From contig NZ_CP159289.1 in assembly GCF_040448675.1 (NCBI RefSeq), forward strand, positions 5,935,001 to 5,999,000: 64,000 nt of DNA, given 5' to 3'. Both the position numbers and the translations under genes were made by a program. The notes beneath the pieces were generated by a model. That model ran no database searches, was not told where the DNA came from, and saw nothing but the letters and a program-made list of their open reading frames with translations. This DNA is from Dyadobacter sp. 676. GTDB lineage: Bacteria; Bacteroidota; Bacteroidia; Cytophagales; Spirosomataceae. This document shows, one piece after another, positions 1 to 9,172 of the stretch; position 1 is the first letter of the stretch; each line of letters starts with the position of its first letter.

Positions 1-1316
1 CTTCGCAGAAAAAGGTACAGCCCGAAAGAAAACAGCAGCGCGAGGAAGGCGATTATCACGGATTCGGTAATAAACTGTCCAAGCACATGGCTCCGGTGCG
101 CTCCTATGATCTTACGCACGCCAACCTCGCGCGAGCGCCGGAGCGAGCGGGCGACCGACAGGTTGGTGTAATTGAAACACGCCGAAAGGATGATCACGAA
201 CGCCAGCCCGGCCAGTATCCAGAGCGTAACAGGCTCGACACGAGGCCCCATATTGTTCGAAAGTTTCCGACCTAATGCGATATCGGCGAAAGGTTGAAGC
301 GACAGCGTTACCTTTTTATGGAGCAAGGCCTTGTTTTCCTCCGCGCTGATCTGGTCGAGTGCCCTTTGTATGCCAGCTATGTTGCCGCTTTTGGGAAGCG
401 TGATATAGGTATAGTTGGACCACACGTTATCCCAGTTATAAAACCCGTCCTGCTTCTTGCCGAGCGTCGCGTCCGCGGTCGCGAACGACACCAGCGCGTC
501 GAAACGGATATGGGAAAGCTGCGGAACGTCCCTGGCTACGCCGGTGACCTGGTAGTCGAGCGTGTCGAAGCGCACGGTTCGTCCTACCACGTCGGTGTTG
601 CCGAACAGTTTCAAAGCTGTTTTTTCAGTCAAAACCAGCGAGTAGGGTTCTTTGAGCGCCGTCGCGGGATCGCCGGCGACGAGCGGAAATGTCATAATCT
701 TGAAAAACGACTGATCGGCCCAGCTCGCTTCGAGGGGAAAAGTGTTTTGCTCCACCCGGGCATCGCCCGAAAACCCGTTGCGCATAACGGTGAAATCCTC
801 GATTCCCGGAACGTCGGCGCGGAGCCGCTGCGCTACCCTTATCGACGTCGAGGCCAGGTCCATCGGCGGCTGGCCGTCGGACTGATGCCGGGTGATCACC
901 CGGTAAATGCGGTCCTTTTTTTTATGAAAATCGTCGTAGGAAAGTAAGTCGTTTACAATCGCGATCACGAGCAAGCCTACCGACATGCTTACCGCAAGGC
1001 CGACGATATTAATGAATGAAAACAGTTTGTTGCGCACCAGGTTGCGCCTCGAAGTTTTGAAATAGCTGCCGAGCATGATGAAATGGGCTAAGAAAGTGAA
1101 TGGTTCTATTTTACGGATCGTGTACGGTCGCAGGAACTTGATTACGTCGATCAGGTAGATCAGCCGCGCACGCCGCGGGCCTTTGTCGCGGACGTTGCGC
1201 ATAAAATATTCATAAAGGTCGCCTTCCAGGTCTTCGAGAAGCCGCGGGCGGCAGTACCACCGGAGGAAAGCCGTAGCCCATTTCGGTGGTTGCGGGTCAT
1301 GTGCCGGCGTTTTCAT
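1..1316 (-). CDS. FtsX/MacB-type ABC transporter permease, 3' end outside window
   Basis: About 438 N-terminal residues are visible; the frame stays open to the window edge. A soluble prefix (residues ~10-60, with PRLLEDLEGDLYEYF) typical of permeases paired with PadR regulators precedes the classic N-terminal FtsX segment (SRRNLVRNKLFSFINIVGLA, then a membrane helix), a MacB-like periplasmic domain (LVLTEKTALKLFGNTDVVG) and a second membrane segment starting near residue 375, with EVGVRKIIGAHR. The ATG overlaps the stop of the PadR gene as ATGA, so the two are probably translationally coupled. No ATPase is visible here. The family usually works in lipoprotein release, macrolide or peptide export, or envelope stress; the substrate is unknown. 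Confidence 0.9.
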   Translation of the reverse strand, partial: MKTPAHDPQPPKWATAFLRWYCRPRLLEDLEGDLYEYFMRNVRDKGPRRARLIYLIDVIKFLRPYTIRKIEPFTFLAHFIMLGSYFKTSRRNLVRNKLFSFINIVGLAVSMSVGLLVIAIVNDLLSYDDFHKKKDRIYRVITRHQSDGQPPMDLASTSIRVAQRLRADVPGIEDFTVMRNGFSGDARVEQNTFPLEASWADQSFFKIMTFPLVAGDPATALKEPYSLVLTEKTALKLFGNTDVVGRTVRFDTLDYQVTGVARDVPQLSHIRFDALVSFATADATLGKKQDGFYNWDNVWSNYTYITLPKSGNIAGIQRALDQISAEENKALLHKKVTLSLQPFADIALGRKLSNNMGPRVEPVTLWILAGLAFVIILSACFNYTNLSVARSLRRSREVGVRKIIGAHRSHVLGQFITESVIIAFLALLFSFGLYLFLR

Positions 1317-1648
1317 ATCGAGCCTTCGAGATTGAAGCCAGGGATATTCCGCCAGATCGCCTCCCGCAGTTCCTTCGCACGCATGAGCGCCACCTTGCCT
1401 GCGTGGGTCACTTCATAAAAGCGTTTCCGTTTCCCGCCACGGGTTGCGCTGGCGTCGCCTAAGTGGCTCTTCGCGAGTCCTTTTTCTTCCAGCCGGTTCA
1501 GTACGGCATGTACCACGCCCAGTTTCACCGAGCGGCCCGTATATCTTTCCAGTTCATCACAAATCGCGACACTGTACGCTTCCGTCCCAAGCGCCGCGAT
1601 CGTAAGTAAAACCAACTCTTCAAATTCGCCCAGGTTAGTCCCTTTCAT
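1313..1648 (-). CDS. PadR family transcriptional regulator
   Basis: A protein of about 111 residues with the PadR winged helix: GEFEELVLLTIAAL, then SVAICDELERYTGRSVKLGVVHAVLNRLEEKGL and the wing RKRFYEVTHAGKVAL. I chose the ATG at 1648, before KGTNLGEFEELVLL, because homologues usually begin there; an in-frame ATG at 1678 would add ten residues. The stop overlaps the start of the permease by four bases. PadR genes linked to prefix-domain FtsX permeases usually repress their own operon. An inverted repeat at 1695-1716, just upstream, is a candidate operator. Confidence 0.88.
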   Translation of the reverse strand: MKGTNLGEFEELVLLTIAALGTEAYSVAICDELERYTGRSVKLGVVHAVLNRLEEKGLAKSHLGDASATRGGKRKRFYEVTHAGKVALMRAKELREAIWRNIPGFNLEGSI

Positions 1649-1694
1649 TGGCACACAACGGTTTGTCTGTTTTGTCATTAAATGTATGTATTAT

Positions 1695-1716
1695 CAAAAT
1701 ATAAAATCATGTTTTG
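1695..1716. promoter_or_regulatory. Candidate PadR operator (imperfect inverted repeat)
   Basis: CAAAATAT (1695-1702) and ATGTTTTG (1709-1716) form an inverted repeat matching at 7 of 8 positions around a 6-base spacer, in an AT-rich stretch 17-38 bases upstream of the outermost PadR start codon. On the minus strand the same place holds a TATTTTG sequence close to the Bacteroidota -7 element, so a bound dimer would cover the promoter. This is inference from symmetry and position. Confidence 0.4.
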
Positions 1717-1738
1717 TATGTAAAATATTTTTGCAGTG

Positions 1739-1769
1739 AAAAAAAGAGGCTGCCGTTCCTGGCAACCTC
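1739..1769 (-). terminator. Rho-independent terminator of the susCD operon
   Basis: Read on the minus strand, GAGGTTGCC pairs with GGCAGCCTC (one internal mismatch) around a 6-base loop, followed by seven T residues. It lies about 160 bases past the susD stop and before the PadR promoter, so it would end the susCD transcript. Confidence 0.7.
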
Positions 1770-1830
1770 GTTTTACTGGTTACAGATATCGCGTTATTCT
1801 GTCAGTCATTTTAATGCCCCCCCAAACACA

Positions 1831-1925
1831 CATGACCACTCCTGACAAAACCTGACTACACATGACCACCCCTGGCAAAATCTGACTACACATGCAATAC
1901 CTGACCAGTCATGACAATACCTGAC
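1831..1925. repeat. Short tandem repeat: two 30-bp units plus degenerate copies
   Basis: Positions 1831-1860 and 1861-1890 are head-to-tail copies of a 30-base unit starting CATGACCAC and ending CTGACTACA, differing at three positions. A second, shorter motif (CATG, then ACAATACCTGAC with one base variable) follows at 1891-1905 and 1910-1925. The array abuts the susD stop codon at 1927 and lies before the terminator, so it sits in the 3' UTR of the operon. There are no spacers, so it is not a CRISPR. Confidence 0.75.
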
Positions 1926-1926
1926 A

Positions 1927-3705
1927 TTACCACCCGGGATTCTGCCCCAATGCGGGATTTCTGATACGATCCGCCTCTGGAATAGGGTAGAGGTACTTCT
2001 TATCCGCCCATTCGCGCTGTCCGGGGTTCCAGATTACTTCGCCCGAAGTGCCTTTCGAAAGCTGGATACGTCCCACGGCGGTTGAAGGGCTTACATCTAC
2101 GAATACAATGCCTGGCGTAGTCGACGTAGGTTTGGTGCCCTGGTAAAAATACACGTCGTTTTTGCCGTCGCCGTTCAGGTCATACTCGCCGAGCGCAGGG
2201 ACGTACATGCCGTTCATAGGCGCATCCTGGAACAGATTGCCCAGTTTCCATCTTCTCAGATCGTCCGGACGGAGGCCTTCGAATACCATTTCCGTACCCC
2301 TTTCACGCAGTACTTCCAGCAGAACGGGGTCGGTGAATTTGCCTGCAAAGAACGACACCATATAGGGGTCGGCCTTGGTGGGCACGGTCGTAAGGGTAGC
2401 GCCTGTGATGCCCGCCCGTTTGCGCAGGGCACCGATGGTGTTGGTCCATTCGGCAGCAGTCATTTTGTCGAGCTCTGCCAATGCTTCTGCTTTATTGAGC
2501 AAAACCTCGGCATAGCGCATGATAATATGCGCGTTGTCGTTGCGGCTCTCGTCGTCGAAGGGAAAACGTTCGTCGTAGCACCATTTGATCGGCTGGTAAC
2601 CCGTGTAGGTCTGGCTGAAATTCGGCGGAGCGATTACCGGAATGCCGTTTTCGGTACGGGTGTAGTCGCCGGTACGGATGGTTTGTTTCAAACGCAGGTC
2701 GCGGTTTTTTACTTCCTCTGCAAATGGCGTGGTTTCATAGCCCGCCTTGCTCGTAAACGGCGTTCCGTCGAGGTTCAGGTAGGTGTTGATAAAACGGCGT
2801 GTCAGGCTGGGACGGTTGCCGTACGTCGGGCTGATAAAGCGGCGGTTGGCCGAGCTGTAAACCTGCAAACTCGCGCTCAACGCCACGGAAAGGATCGACT
2901 CGTCGGCAAAAGCGCTTTTCGCGAGGAAAAGCTCGCGGTAAGACTTGTCGGGCACGGTGGAATGCAGCGTGTAGCCGGTAATCGCATTCGCTTCTTTGAT
3001 CACCTCCTCGTACCAGGCATTGGCCGTAGCCTGTTTGTTGTCCTCGGTATGATACTTGCGCCATGACGCTTCGAACAATGCAATCCGGGTTTTGTAGGCG
3101 CGGGCCACGTTTTTTGTAATGCGCGTCACCGACGGGTCGGACGTCAGGGTAATGTTCTCGATCGCGTAGTTCAGGTCGGCAAGCACTTTGTCCATTACCT
3201 CGTAGCGGTTCATGCGTGGTCCGTAGAGCGTGGCATCGTCTTTTACATCGATGGTCTTGTCGATCCAGGGCACATCGCCGAATCTTTTCACCTTATCGAA
3301 ATAAAACAGCGCCCGGAAAAAACGCGCCACGCCCAGGTAATGGTTTTTGGTGGGTACGGTGCTTTTTTCTGTGTTTTCGATGAAGTAATTGATGTTGCGC
3401 AATTGTGTCCAGGTCCATCCGCTGCTGGTGATCGGGCTCAATGCATTCACGGCCAGATAGTCGTCCACGCCATTACGGGCTACAAGATCGGAGTTGTCGT
3501 CGATCTGGAATACCCCCACGTCTGTACCGGGAAGCAAGTCGTAAAAGGAACCCGCATAAAGTTCAAGACCACTTTCCGAGCCAAACACGGCATCGTTGGT
3601 AGCGGTATCCACCGGCACCTCGTTCAGGTCGCAGGAGGTTGCCGTCGCGAGCAGCATGACGGCAAGGGTATAGCTGAATATTTTTTTCGTCTTCATAAAT
3701 TCCAT
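1927..3705 (-). CDS. SusD/RagB family nutrient-binding outer-membrane lipoprotein
   Basis: 592 residues, the usual SusD length. The signal peptide ends in a lipobox (ATATSC, Cys25), so the mature protein should be lipid-anchored at the cell surface, where SusD proteins cap the SusC barrel and deliver glycans. Family features are an N-terminal TPR-like helical part (YLGVARFFRALFYFDKVKRFGDVPW) and a C-terminal part with IIMRYAEVLLNKAEALAEL and VLRERGTEMVFEGLRPDDLRRWKLG, ending in the usual KKYLYPIPEADRIRNPALGQNPGW-type tail. The ATG overlaps the susC stop by one base (TAATG). A second ATG three codons in is an alternative start. The ligand is unknown; no glycoside hydrolase is adjacent. Confidence 0.95.
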   Translation of the reverse strand: MEFMKTKKIFSYTLAVMLLATATSCDLNEVPVDTATNDAVFGSESGLELYAGSFYDLLPGTDVGVFQIDDNSDLVARNGVDDYLAVNALSPITSSGWTWTQLRNINYFIENTEKSTVPTKNHYLGVARFFRALFYFDKVKRFGDVPWIDKTIDVKDDATLYGPRMNRYEVMDKVLADLNYAIENITLTSDPSVTRITKNVARAYKTRIALFEASWRKYHTEDNKQATANAWYEEVIKEANAITGYTLHSTVPDKSYRELFLAKSAFADESILSVALSASLQVYSSANRRFISPTYGNRPSLTRRFINTYLNLDGTPFTSKAGYETTPFAEEVKNRDLRLKQTIRTGDYTRTENGIPVIAPPNFSQTYTGYQPIKWCYDERFPFDDESRNDNAHIIMRYAEVLLNKAEALAELDKMTAAEWTNTIGALRKRAGITGATLTTVPTKADPYMVSFFAGKFTDPVLLEVLRERGTEMVFEGLRPDDLRRWKLGNLFQDAPMNGMYVPALGEYDLNGDGKNDVYFYQGTKPTSTTPGIVFVDVSPSTAVGRIQLSKGTSGEVIWNPGQREWADKKYLYPIPEADRIRNPALGQNPGW

Positions 3706-6700
3706 TAAAAATTGAGTGACAAGCCGATGGACACGGATTTCAACATCGGATAGTTGTAACCATCACCACTGCCGCCGCCGCTGAGGTCGCGGTCGGAGCC
3801 GTAAATGCTGGTCACGTCGGTGTCACGGGTCCATTTGTACAGCGGCGACCAGGTCCAGAGGTTTTCGCCGGAGAGATATACTTTCAGGTCCCGGGCGTGG
3901 ATTTTAGAGGTAATGCGCTCAGGGATCGTGTAGCCTATTTGCAAGTTTCTCAGGCGGATATAACCCACATTTTGCATAAAACGGTCGTTGGCGACCTGCA
4001 ATGCACGGCCCGAGCCTTGTGCCACGTACCCTACGAGGCGGGGGAGGTAAGCGTCGAAGTTACCCAGCTCTTCCCGGTACATGTTGTCCTGATGCCAGCG
4101 TGGGTAGGCGTTGTAAGGCCGGTTGTACTGGCCCCAGAAACGCGCTTCGGAGGATGGGTACCAGTTCTGTTTGAGTACCCCCCTGGAAGAATGCGCCGAG
4201 GAAGAAGCCGTTCCAATCGCCGGACAGGTTCACGCCGTAGGTATAGCGCGGCTCGGAGTTGCCGATAATGGTTTTGTCGCCCGAGTTGCCTACGCGGTTC
4301 AGGCCCTGGTAAATGACGTTATCGCCGTCCAGGTTCCGGAATTTGAGGTCGCCCGGATAGTTTTTCCGGGTGTTCGTGTTCGGAATGTTGGATTGTGACG
4401 GCGAATCGGCGATTTCGGCTGCCGATTTAAAGAGCCCCTCTACCCGGTATCCCCAGATTTCGCCCACACGCTGGCCTTCGTAGGAATCGGTCAGGTTTTT
4501 ATCCGGGTTGTTATATTTGGTAATATAGGCTTTGTAATCGGCCAGGGTGAGGCGTACATTATAGTGGAACGGTTTCGAACCCATGTTGAACTGATCGTCC
4601 CAGTTGATCGATAACTCCCAGCCATTGGTTTTCAAATCGGCGTAGTTGCCATATGGAACGGACGTTCCAAATACTGCCGGAACAGTTGGTCCCACGGTGA
4701 ACATGTCCGTCGTTTTGCGCTGGTAAATGTCCCCCGAGAATTGAAGGCGGCTATTTAATGCATAAAAATCTAGACCGAGGTTGGCGGTGGTGGAAGTTTC
4801 CCAGGTCAGACCATCGGGTACCACACCCGGCATGCTGGTGACCGGCGGACGGATACCGTTGATCACGCGTCCCGATTGCGTAATGCCGAATTTCTCATAA
4901 AAAGCGTAAGGAGCGATGTTACCATTGCCCAATGAACCGTAGGAAGCCCGGACTTTCACGTTGGAAATGATCTTGGGATTAACTTTCCAGAATGGCTCCT
5001 CGGATACCCGCCACCCGGCCGATACCGACGGGAAGAATGCCCACTGCTGGTCGGTGGGGAATTTCGACGAACCGTCGTAGCGCCCGTTCACTTCGAGCAG
5101 GTAGCGCTCGCGGAAGTTGTAGTTCAAACGGAAGAAACCACCGGCAATCGCCCACTTCTTGTAACCGCCCTGGGTAGTAATGCTTTGTCCCAGGGCAAGG
5201 TTGATATCGTCCGCGCCACTGTACACAATACCGTTCCGCTGTGCCGCCAGATTGGTAGTAACCGACCGTTCGTAGTTGAAACCGCCCAGCAGAGTGAAGT
5301 TGTGGGCGTTGTTGAACGATTTTACGTAATCGGCGTAGAAGTTGGTAGCGAGATAGTTAATGGTATTTCTCCCTTCGGCGATATCGTTGGTGTTGGTGCC
5401 GGTGTAGCCGATCACGCCTTTGGTACGGCTGTAAGGCACTTGGACGCGGTTTTGCGAGGTAGCAAGATCTGTGCTCTGGAAAGTCATGTTGGCTTTGATG
5501 GTCAGCGCTTTTTCCAGGAACTGGGCTTTCAGGGCAGTCTGATTTTTCAGAAAGCGCTGTGTCTGATCGATGGCGTTCCTACCGTAATAGTAATCTCCCA
5601 CGGTGTAAGCTGCGGAAAATGAAAGTGTTCCGTCCGGATTGAGCAACGGGGCCAGCGGGTGGCCTTCGTCGGCGATGTTCCGGTAAATACCGCTTCCTTC
5701 CCCCACGTTCAACGGCTGGTGGTATTTCATCTGCGAGTACTCGGTATTGTTGTCCACGCGCAGCCAGGGCGTAAGTTGCACACCGCCTTTACCGCGGAAG
5801 TTGTACATGCTGTATTTGTCGGTGTTGTAGCGGAACAGGCCGTCCTGGTTGTTGAAGCGGCCGCTGAGCAGGTAGGTCGCCTTGTCGGTACCTCCCGCTA
5901 TCGAAAGCGCGTGGTCCTGGGCGCTCAGGCGTTTTTTATACAACTCTTTGTACCAGTCGGTGCTGTAATAATACTGGTATTCTCCCGTGGTAGGGTTTAC
6001 CTCCACGCGCGGCAGCGACGGGTCTTCCCATCTTCTCTTGATCTCGGCCAGGTAGGTAGGCGAGAAGCTGATGGTTTTATTGATTGCCGTAGGCGTGCTG
6101 CCGTTGTCGTTCCAGCGCGACCATGCATCGCTGAAACCCTGTGCCCATGGGTAGGAATCCACGATATTATCGGGAACCTCGGTAGGCGCTTTGATCGAGT
6201 AGTTGGCCGAGTAGGAAACCCGCATTTTGCCTTCCGGCGCAGGTTTGGTGGTGATCAGCACTACGCCGAATACCGCCCGGGCGCCGTAAATAGAGGCAGA
6301 AGCCGCATCTTTCAGTACGGAAATGCTCTCGATGTCCTGCGGGTTCAACATGCGCGGGTCGCCTTCGACACCGTCGATCAGCACCAGGGCGCTTCCCTGC
6401 TGGCCGATGGACGTCGTCCCCCGGACGTTGAACGAAGGCGACTGCGTAGGCTTGCCGTCGAACATCCGGATATTCAGGTTAGGCACTACACCTACGAGCC
6501 CCTGCGCGAGGTTCGGGATCGGCCTGTTTTGCAATACTTCCTGGCCCACCTGGTCCACGGCCCGGTCAGGTTTACTTTCTTTTGGGTGCCATATCCGACC
6601 ACGACTACTTCATTCAGCGATTTGGTATCGGCTTTCAATGCGACATCGATCGTGCCGCGCGTGCCGGTAGCGACCTCCTGGCTCACATATCCCACGTAAG

Positions 6701-7019
6701 AAAACACAAGCACGGCGCCCCCGTCGGGAACTTCCAGCGAATAGTTGCCGCTGGCGTCGGTAACGGTACCGGTCTGGCTGCCTTTAATAACGACATTCAC
6801 GCCCGGGATCCCGTCGGGCGTATCGCCGTCGGTCACACGTCCTTTGACCACACGGTCGGCCTTGGCGAAATTCGGGTGCAAGCTCCGGGTTCCGGTCCCG
6901 GTTTCAAGAGGCGGGGTTGCCCAGCCGGTGCCGCCGATCATCGCGATCAGCGCCGCCTGGGCAATCGATTTGTGCAAGGTGCCTGCCAGCAGCGGCCACC
7001 TTTCTTTACATCGATACAT
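3705..7019 (-). pseudogene. SusC/RagA family TonB-linked outer-membrane protein, two frameshifts
   Basis: One gene split over three reading frames. The N-terminal frame holds a signal peptide, a carboxypeptidase-regulatory-like domain (VVKGRVTDG to SYVGYVSQEV) and the SusC signature NEVVVVGYGTQKK. At 6561-6563 three C residues stand where four restore the frame (VNLTGAVDQVGQEVL). The middle frame holds the plug (NVRGTTSIGQQGSALVLIDG, LKDAASASIYGARA) and most of the barrel. At 4178-4183 six C residues stand where five restore the frame into the last strands (MYREELGNFDAYL to the end IGLSLNF). The indels cancel: 3315 bases, about 1104 residues, normal for the family. The start at ATG 7019 (MYRCKERW) gives a plausible signal peptide; an in-frame ATG at 7088 exists. 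Either a sequence artefact or a recently disabled receptor; it should pair with the adjacent SusD. Confidence 0.9.
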
Positions 7020-7323
7020 AAGGGTATAGATTTTAGTATGGGTGATTGAATTAAATGAGTTCGGTTTTAAGGCGACAAAATTGGGCAATCCCGCGTACTT
7101 ACACCTTCCGGGGAATGCTATTTAACAATATCATAATCTGGCACGCCCCCCTTTGGCCGGGGAGTGAATCCGGACTAATAAGTCAAGCGTAGCTGAACAA
7201 ATACTCTTGTTTTTCATTATTTGTTGAATAAATGGTAAAAAACGCGGAAAGGAATAAAAGGACGTTTTCCTGGGGAATGATTGCTATTTTTGACCGTATT
7301 TATATATCAATCCAAACCTTATC
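7020..7323. other. Divergent intergenic region between susC and the RidA-like gene
   Basis: About 300 bases between divergent genes. It is AT-rich toward 7200-7260 and holds the RidA-like promoter at 7285-7292. I do not see a confident TAnnTTTG box for susC; a TATTTG sequence on the minus strand near 7204 is the best candidate. A GC-rich CCCC/GGGG hairpin occurs around 7142-7166. No gene is supported. Confidence 0.5.
7285..7292 (+). promoter_or_regulatory. -7 promoter element of the RidA-like gene
   Basis: TATTTTTG matches the Bacteroidota -7 consensus TAnnTTTG exactly and lies 31 bases before the ATG at 7324, giving a 5' UTR of about 25 bases. A T-rich stretch (TTTTCC) stands about 17 bases upstream, in the -33 position. 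Confidence 0.55.
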
Positions 7324-7857
7324 ATGTTAAGATCAACTTCTTTGGCCGTACTCCTTTTCCTCGCCGTTGTTTCCCGGGGAACGGCGCAAACGGGCCGCCC
7401 CGATGTGGAGAAGAAACTGGCCGGGCTTGGTATTACGCTTCCCAAGCTCAATCCGTCGAAAGGTAACCTTTTGCGTGCCGTGCGCGTAGGCAACCTCGTT
7501 TATCTTTCAGGCCACGGTCCCGATAAACCGGGCGGCGGGCAAATCCTTGGAAAAGTAGGGGATGACCTGACCGTCGAACAGGGCAAAGAGGCCGCGAAAC
7601 TTTGTGGCATCGCGTTGCTTGCCTCGTTGAAACACGAGATCGGGGACCTGAACAAGGTTAAGAGGATCGTAAAGGTGCTGGGGCTGGTCAACTCGACGCC
7701 AACGTTGACGCAGCAGCCGCAGGTCATCAACGGTTTCACCGATTTTATGGTGGAAGTTTTCGGCGAAAGCGGCAAGCATGCCCGTTCCGCGATCGGCGTG
7801 GCGTCGCTTCCTTCCGGCATTGCGGTCGAGATAGAGATGATCGTCGAAGTGGAGTAA
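7324..7857 (+). CDS. RidA/YjgF-family protein with signal peptide
   Basis: 177 residues. Residues 1-22 form a cleavable signal peptide ending in TAQ, so this member is exported, unlike cytosolic RidA. The mature part has family landmarks: RAVRVGNLVYLSGHGP, VEQGKEAAKLCGIALLASL and the C-terminal ARSAIGVASLPSGIAVEIEMIVEVE, which carries the Arg and VEIE segment of the trimer-interface active site. RidA deaminates reactive enamine/imine intermediates; exported, longer versions are less well understood. Monocistronic: its own -7 box upstream and a terminator directly downstream. Confidence 0.9.
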   Translation: MLRSTSLAVLLFLAVVSRGTAQTGRPDVEKKLAGLGITLPKLNPSKGNLLRAVRVGNLVYLSGHGPDKPGGGQILGKVGDDLTVEQGKEAAKLCGIALLASLKHEIGDLNKVKRIVKVLGLVNSTPTLTQQPQVINGFTDFMVEVFGESGKHARSAIGVASLPSGIAVEIEMIVEVE

Positions 7858-7870
7858 CGCAATTTTTTTA

Positions 7871-7912
7871 GCAGCCACCGGTGCTTTCATGGCATCGGTG
7901 GCTGCTTTATTT
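7871..7912 (+). terminator. Rho-independent terminator after the RidA-like gene
   Basis: A perfect 10-bp stem, GCAGCCACCG (7871-7880) with CGGTGGCTGC (7896-7905), is followed by TTTATTT. It starts 13 bases after the stop codon. Confidence 0.85.
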
Positions 7913-7989
7913 GTAATGGATGGTGCGGAAGTTCCTTTTTTACCGGAAAAATTTTATTATTGAAGGCATAAATCCAAACAACTACCACC

Positions 7990-8439
7990 ATGGCAACCGT
8001 AAACATCTACCTGAACTTCAACGGCAACTGCGAGGAAGCCTTCAATTTCTACAAATCCGTTTTTGGCGGTGAGTTTCCCTATGTAGGCCGTTTCGGCGAA
8101 ATGCCCCCGGGTGAAGGCGGCAAGGGTGTGACGGAGGAAGAGGCCAACCGCATTATGCATATCAGCCTGCCTATCAGCAAGGAAACTATCCTGATGGGAA
8201 GCGACACCGGTGGCGAGTGGGCCGCGAATTACCAGCCCGGCAATAATTTTTCGATCTCGGTAAATGCGGAAAGCCGCGCGGAGGCCGACAAGCTTTTCAC
8301 AGGGCTTTCGGAAGGCGGGCAGGTAACGATGCCGCTGGCCGATATGTTCTGGGGTGCCTATTTCGGGATGCTTACGGATCGCTTCGGGATCAACTGGATG
8401 GTGAATTATGACGATCCTTCCAAAACAGGGCCTAATTGA
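7990..8439 (+). CDS. VOC superfamily (PhnB/glyoxalase-like) protein
   Basis: 149 residues that open with the PhnB-like VOC signature (YLNFNGNCEEAFNFYKSVFG) and continue with two beta-alpha-beta-beta-beta modules (IMHISLPISKETILMGSD; NFSISVNAESRAEADKLFTGL; WGAYFGMLTDRFGINWMVNY). No signal peptide, so cytoplasmic. Members have been called glyoxalase/bleomycin-resistance or demethylubiquinone methyltransferase-like, but most lack a proven substrate. The next gene begins 37 bases downstream on the same strand and may be cotranscribed. Confidence 0.88.
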   Translation: MATVNIYLNFNGNCEEAFNFYKSVFGGEFPYVGRFGEMPPGEGGKGVTEEEANRIMHISLPISKETILMGSDTGGEWAANYQPGNNFSISVNAESRAEADKLFTGLSEGGQVTMPLADMFWGAYFGMLTDRFGINWMVNYDDPSKTGPN

Positions 8440-8476
8440 GCGCCCATATTCCAGTCATTTTAAAGAGACCTTACCA

Positions 8477-9172
8477 ATGGCCGATAAAAGCGTTACGACC
8501 GTCGAACAGATCCTTGCCGAACTTGAATCGCTCGGAAGCGAGAAAGTGCGCACACTGAATATCCGGAACGGAGCAAGCGAGAACCAGTTTGGCGTGAAGC
8601 TCGGCGACATACGCGCACTCGCGAACCGGATCAAAACGAACCACGAACTGGCGCTGGCATTGTGGGATACGCATAACCTGGACGCGCAACTCCTGGCATT
8701 GCTGATTATCAAACCCAAACTATTGTCCGCCGACGAAGTGGACAGGATGGTGCGGAGTATCAGCACCGCCCAGGTCGCCGATTGGCTTTCGTCGTATGTG
8801 ATCAAAGATCATCCGGCGAAAGAAGCGCTTCGCCGGAGCTGGATGCAAACGGACCATCCCTGGGCTGCCAGGGCGGGATGGAGCCTTACGGCCGGACGCG
8901 TAACCCGCGAGCCGGAGGGTATCGACATCCCCGGCCTGCTCGACAGGATCGAATCGGAAATGCCCAAAGCCGCACCGGAAGTGCAATGGACCATGAACAC
9001 AACCCTGGCGCAGATAGGGATACGCTTTCCCGCGTACCGCGAGCGTGCGCTGGCGATTGGGGAGAAGCTGGGCATTTACCGCGATTATCCTGTTTCAAAG
9101 GGCTGTACATCGCCGTTTGCACCGATCTGGATCAATGAAATGGTAAAAAGGGAGAGCAAGGTCACCTCCTGA
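8477..9172 (+). CDS. AlkD-like DNA alkylation repair protein
   Basis: 231 residues of alpha-helical HEAT-like repeats as in the AlkC/AlkD family of DNA glycosylases that excise alkylated bases. Recognisable segments are VKLGDIRALANRIKTNHELALALWDTHNLDAQLLALL, DWLSSYVIKDHPAKEALRRSWMQTDHPWAARAGW and the C-terminal WTMNTTLAQIGIRFPAYRERALAIGEKLGIYRDYPVSKGCTSPFAPIWI. I chose the ATG at 8477 (MADKSVTT) because the open frame upstream overlaps the preceding gene and adds only non-conserved residues. The 3' end overlaps the convergent methyltransferase gene by 11 bases. Confidence 0.85.
   Translation: MADKSVTTVEQILAELESLGSEKVRTLNIRNGASENQFGVKLGDIRALANRIKTNHELALALWDTHNLDAQLLALLIIKPKLLSADEVDRMVRSISTAQVADWLSSYVIKDHPAKEALRRSWMQTDHPWAARAGWSLTAGRVTREPEGIDIPGLLDRIESEMPKAAPEVQWTMNTTLAQIGIRFPAYRERALAIGEKLGIYRDYPVSKGCTSPFAPIWINEMVKRESKVTS

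Noticed and set aside
1831..1925. Possible CRISPR array
   Set aside because: The units are directly adjacent, with no spacers, only two full copies, and no cas gene nearby.
4178..4183. Programmed ribosomal frameshifting in susC
   Set aside because: The two shifts have opposite sign, lack a slippery heptamer with pseudoknot, and occur in an ordinary metabolic receptor; error or mutation is simpler.
5659..6699. Long open frame of 346 codons on the plus strand across susC
   Set aside because: It is antisense to the SusC plug and barrel, whose motifs are unmistakable on the minus strand. Its protein has no domain, and the opposite frame stays open because of biased third positions.
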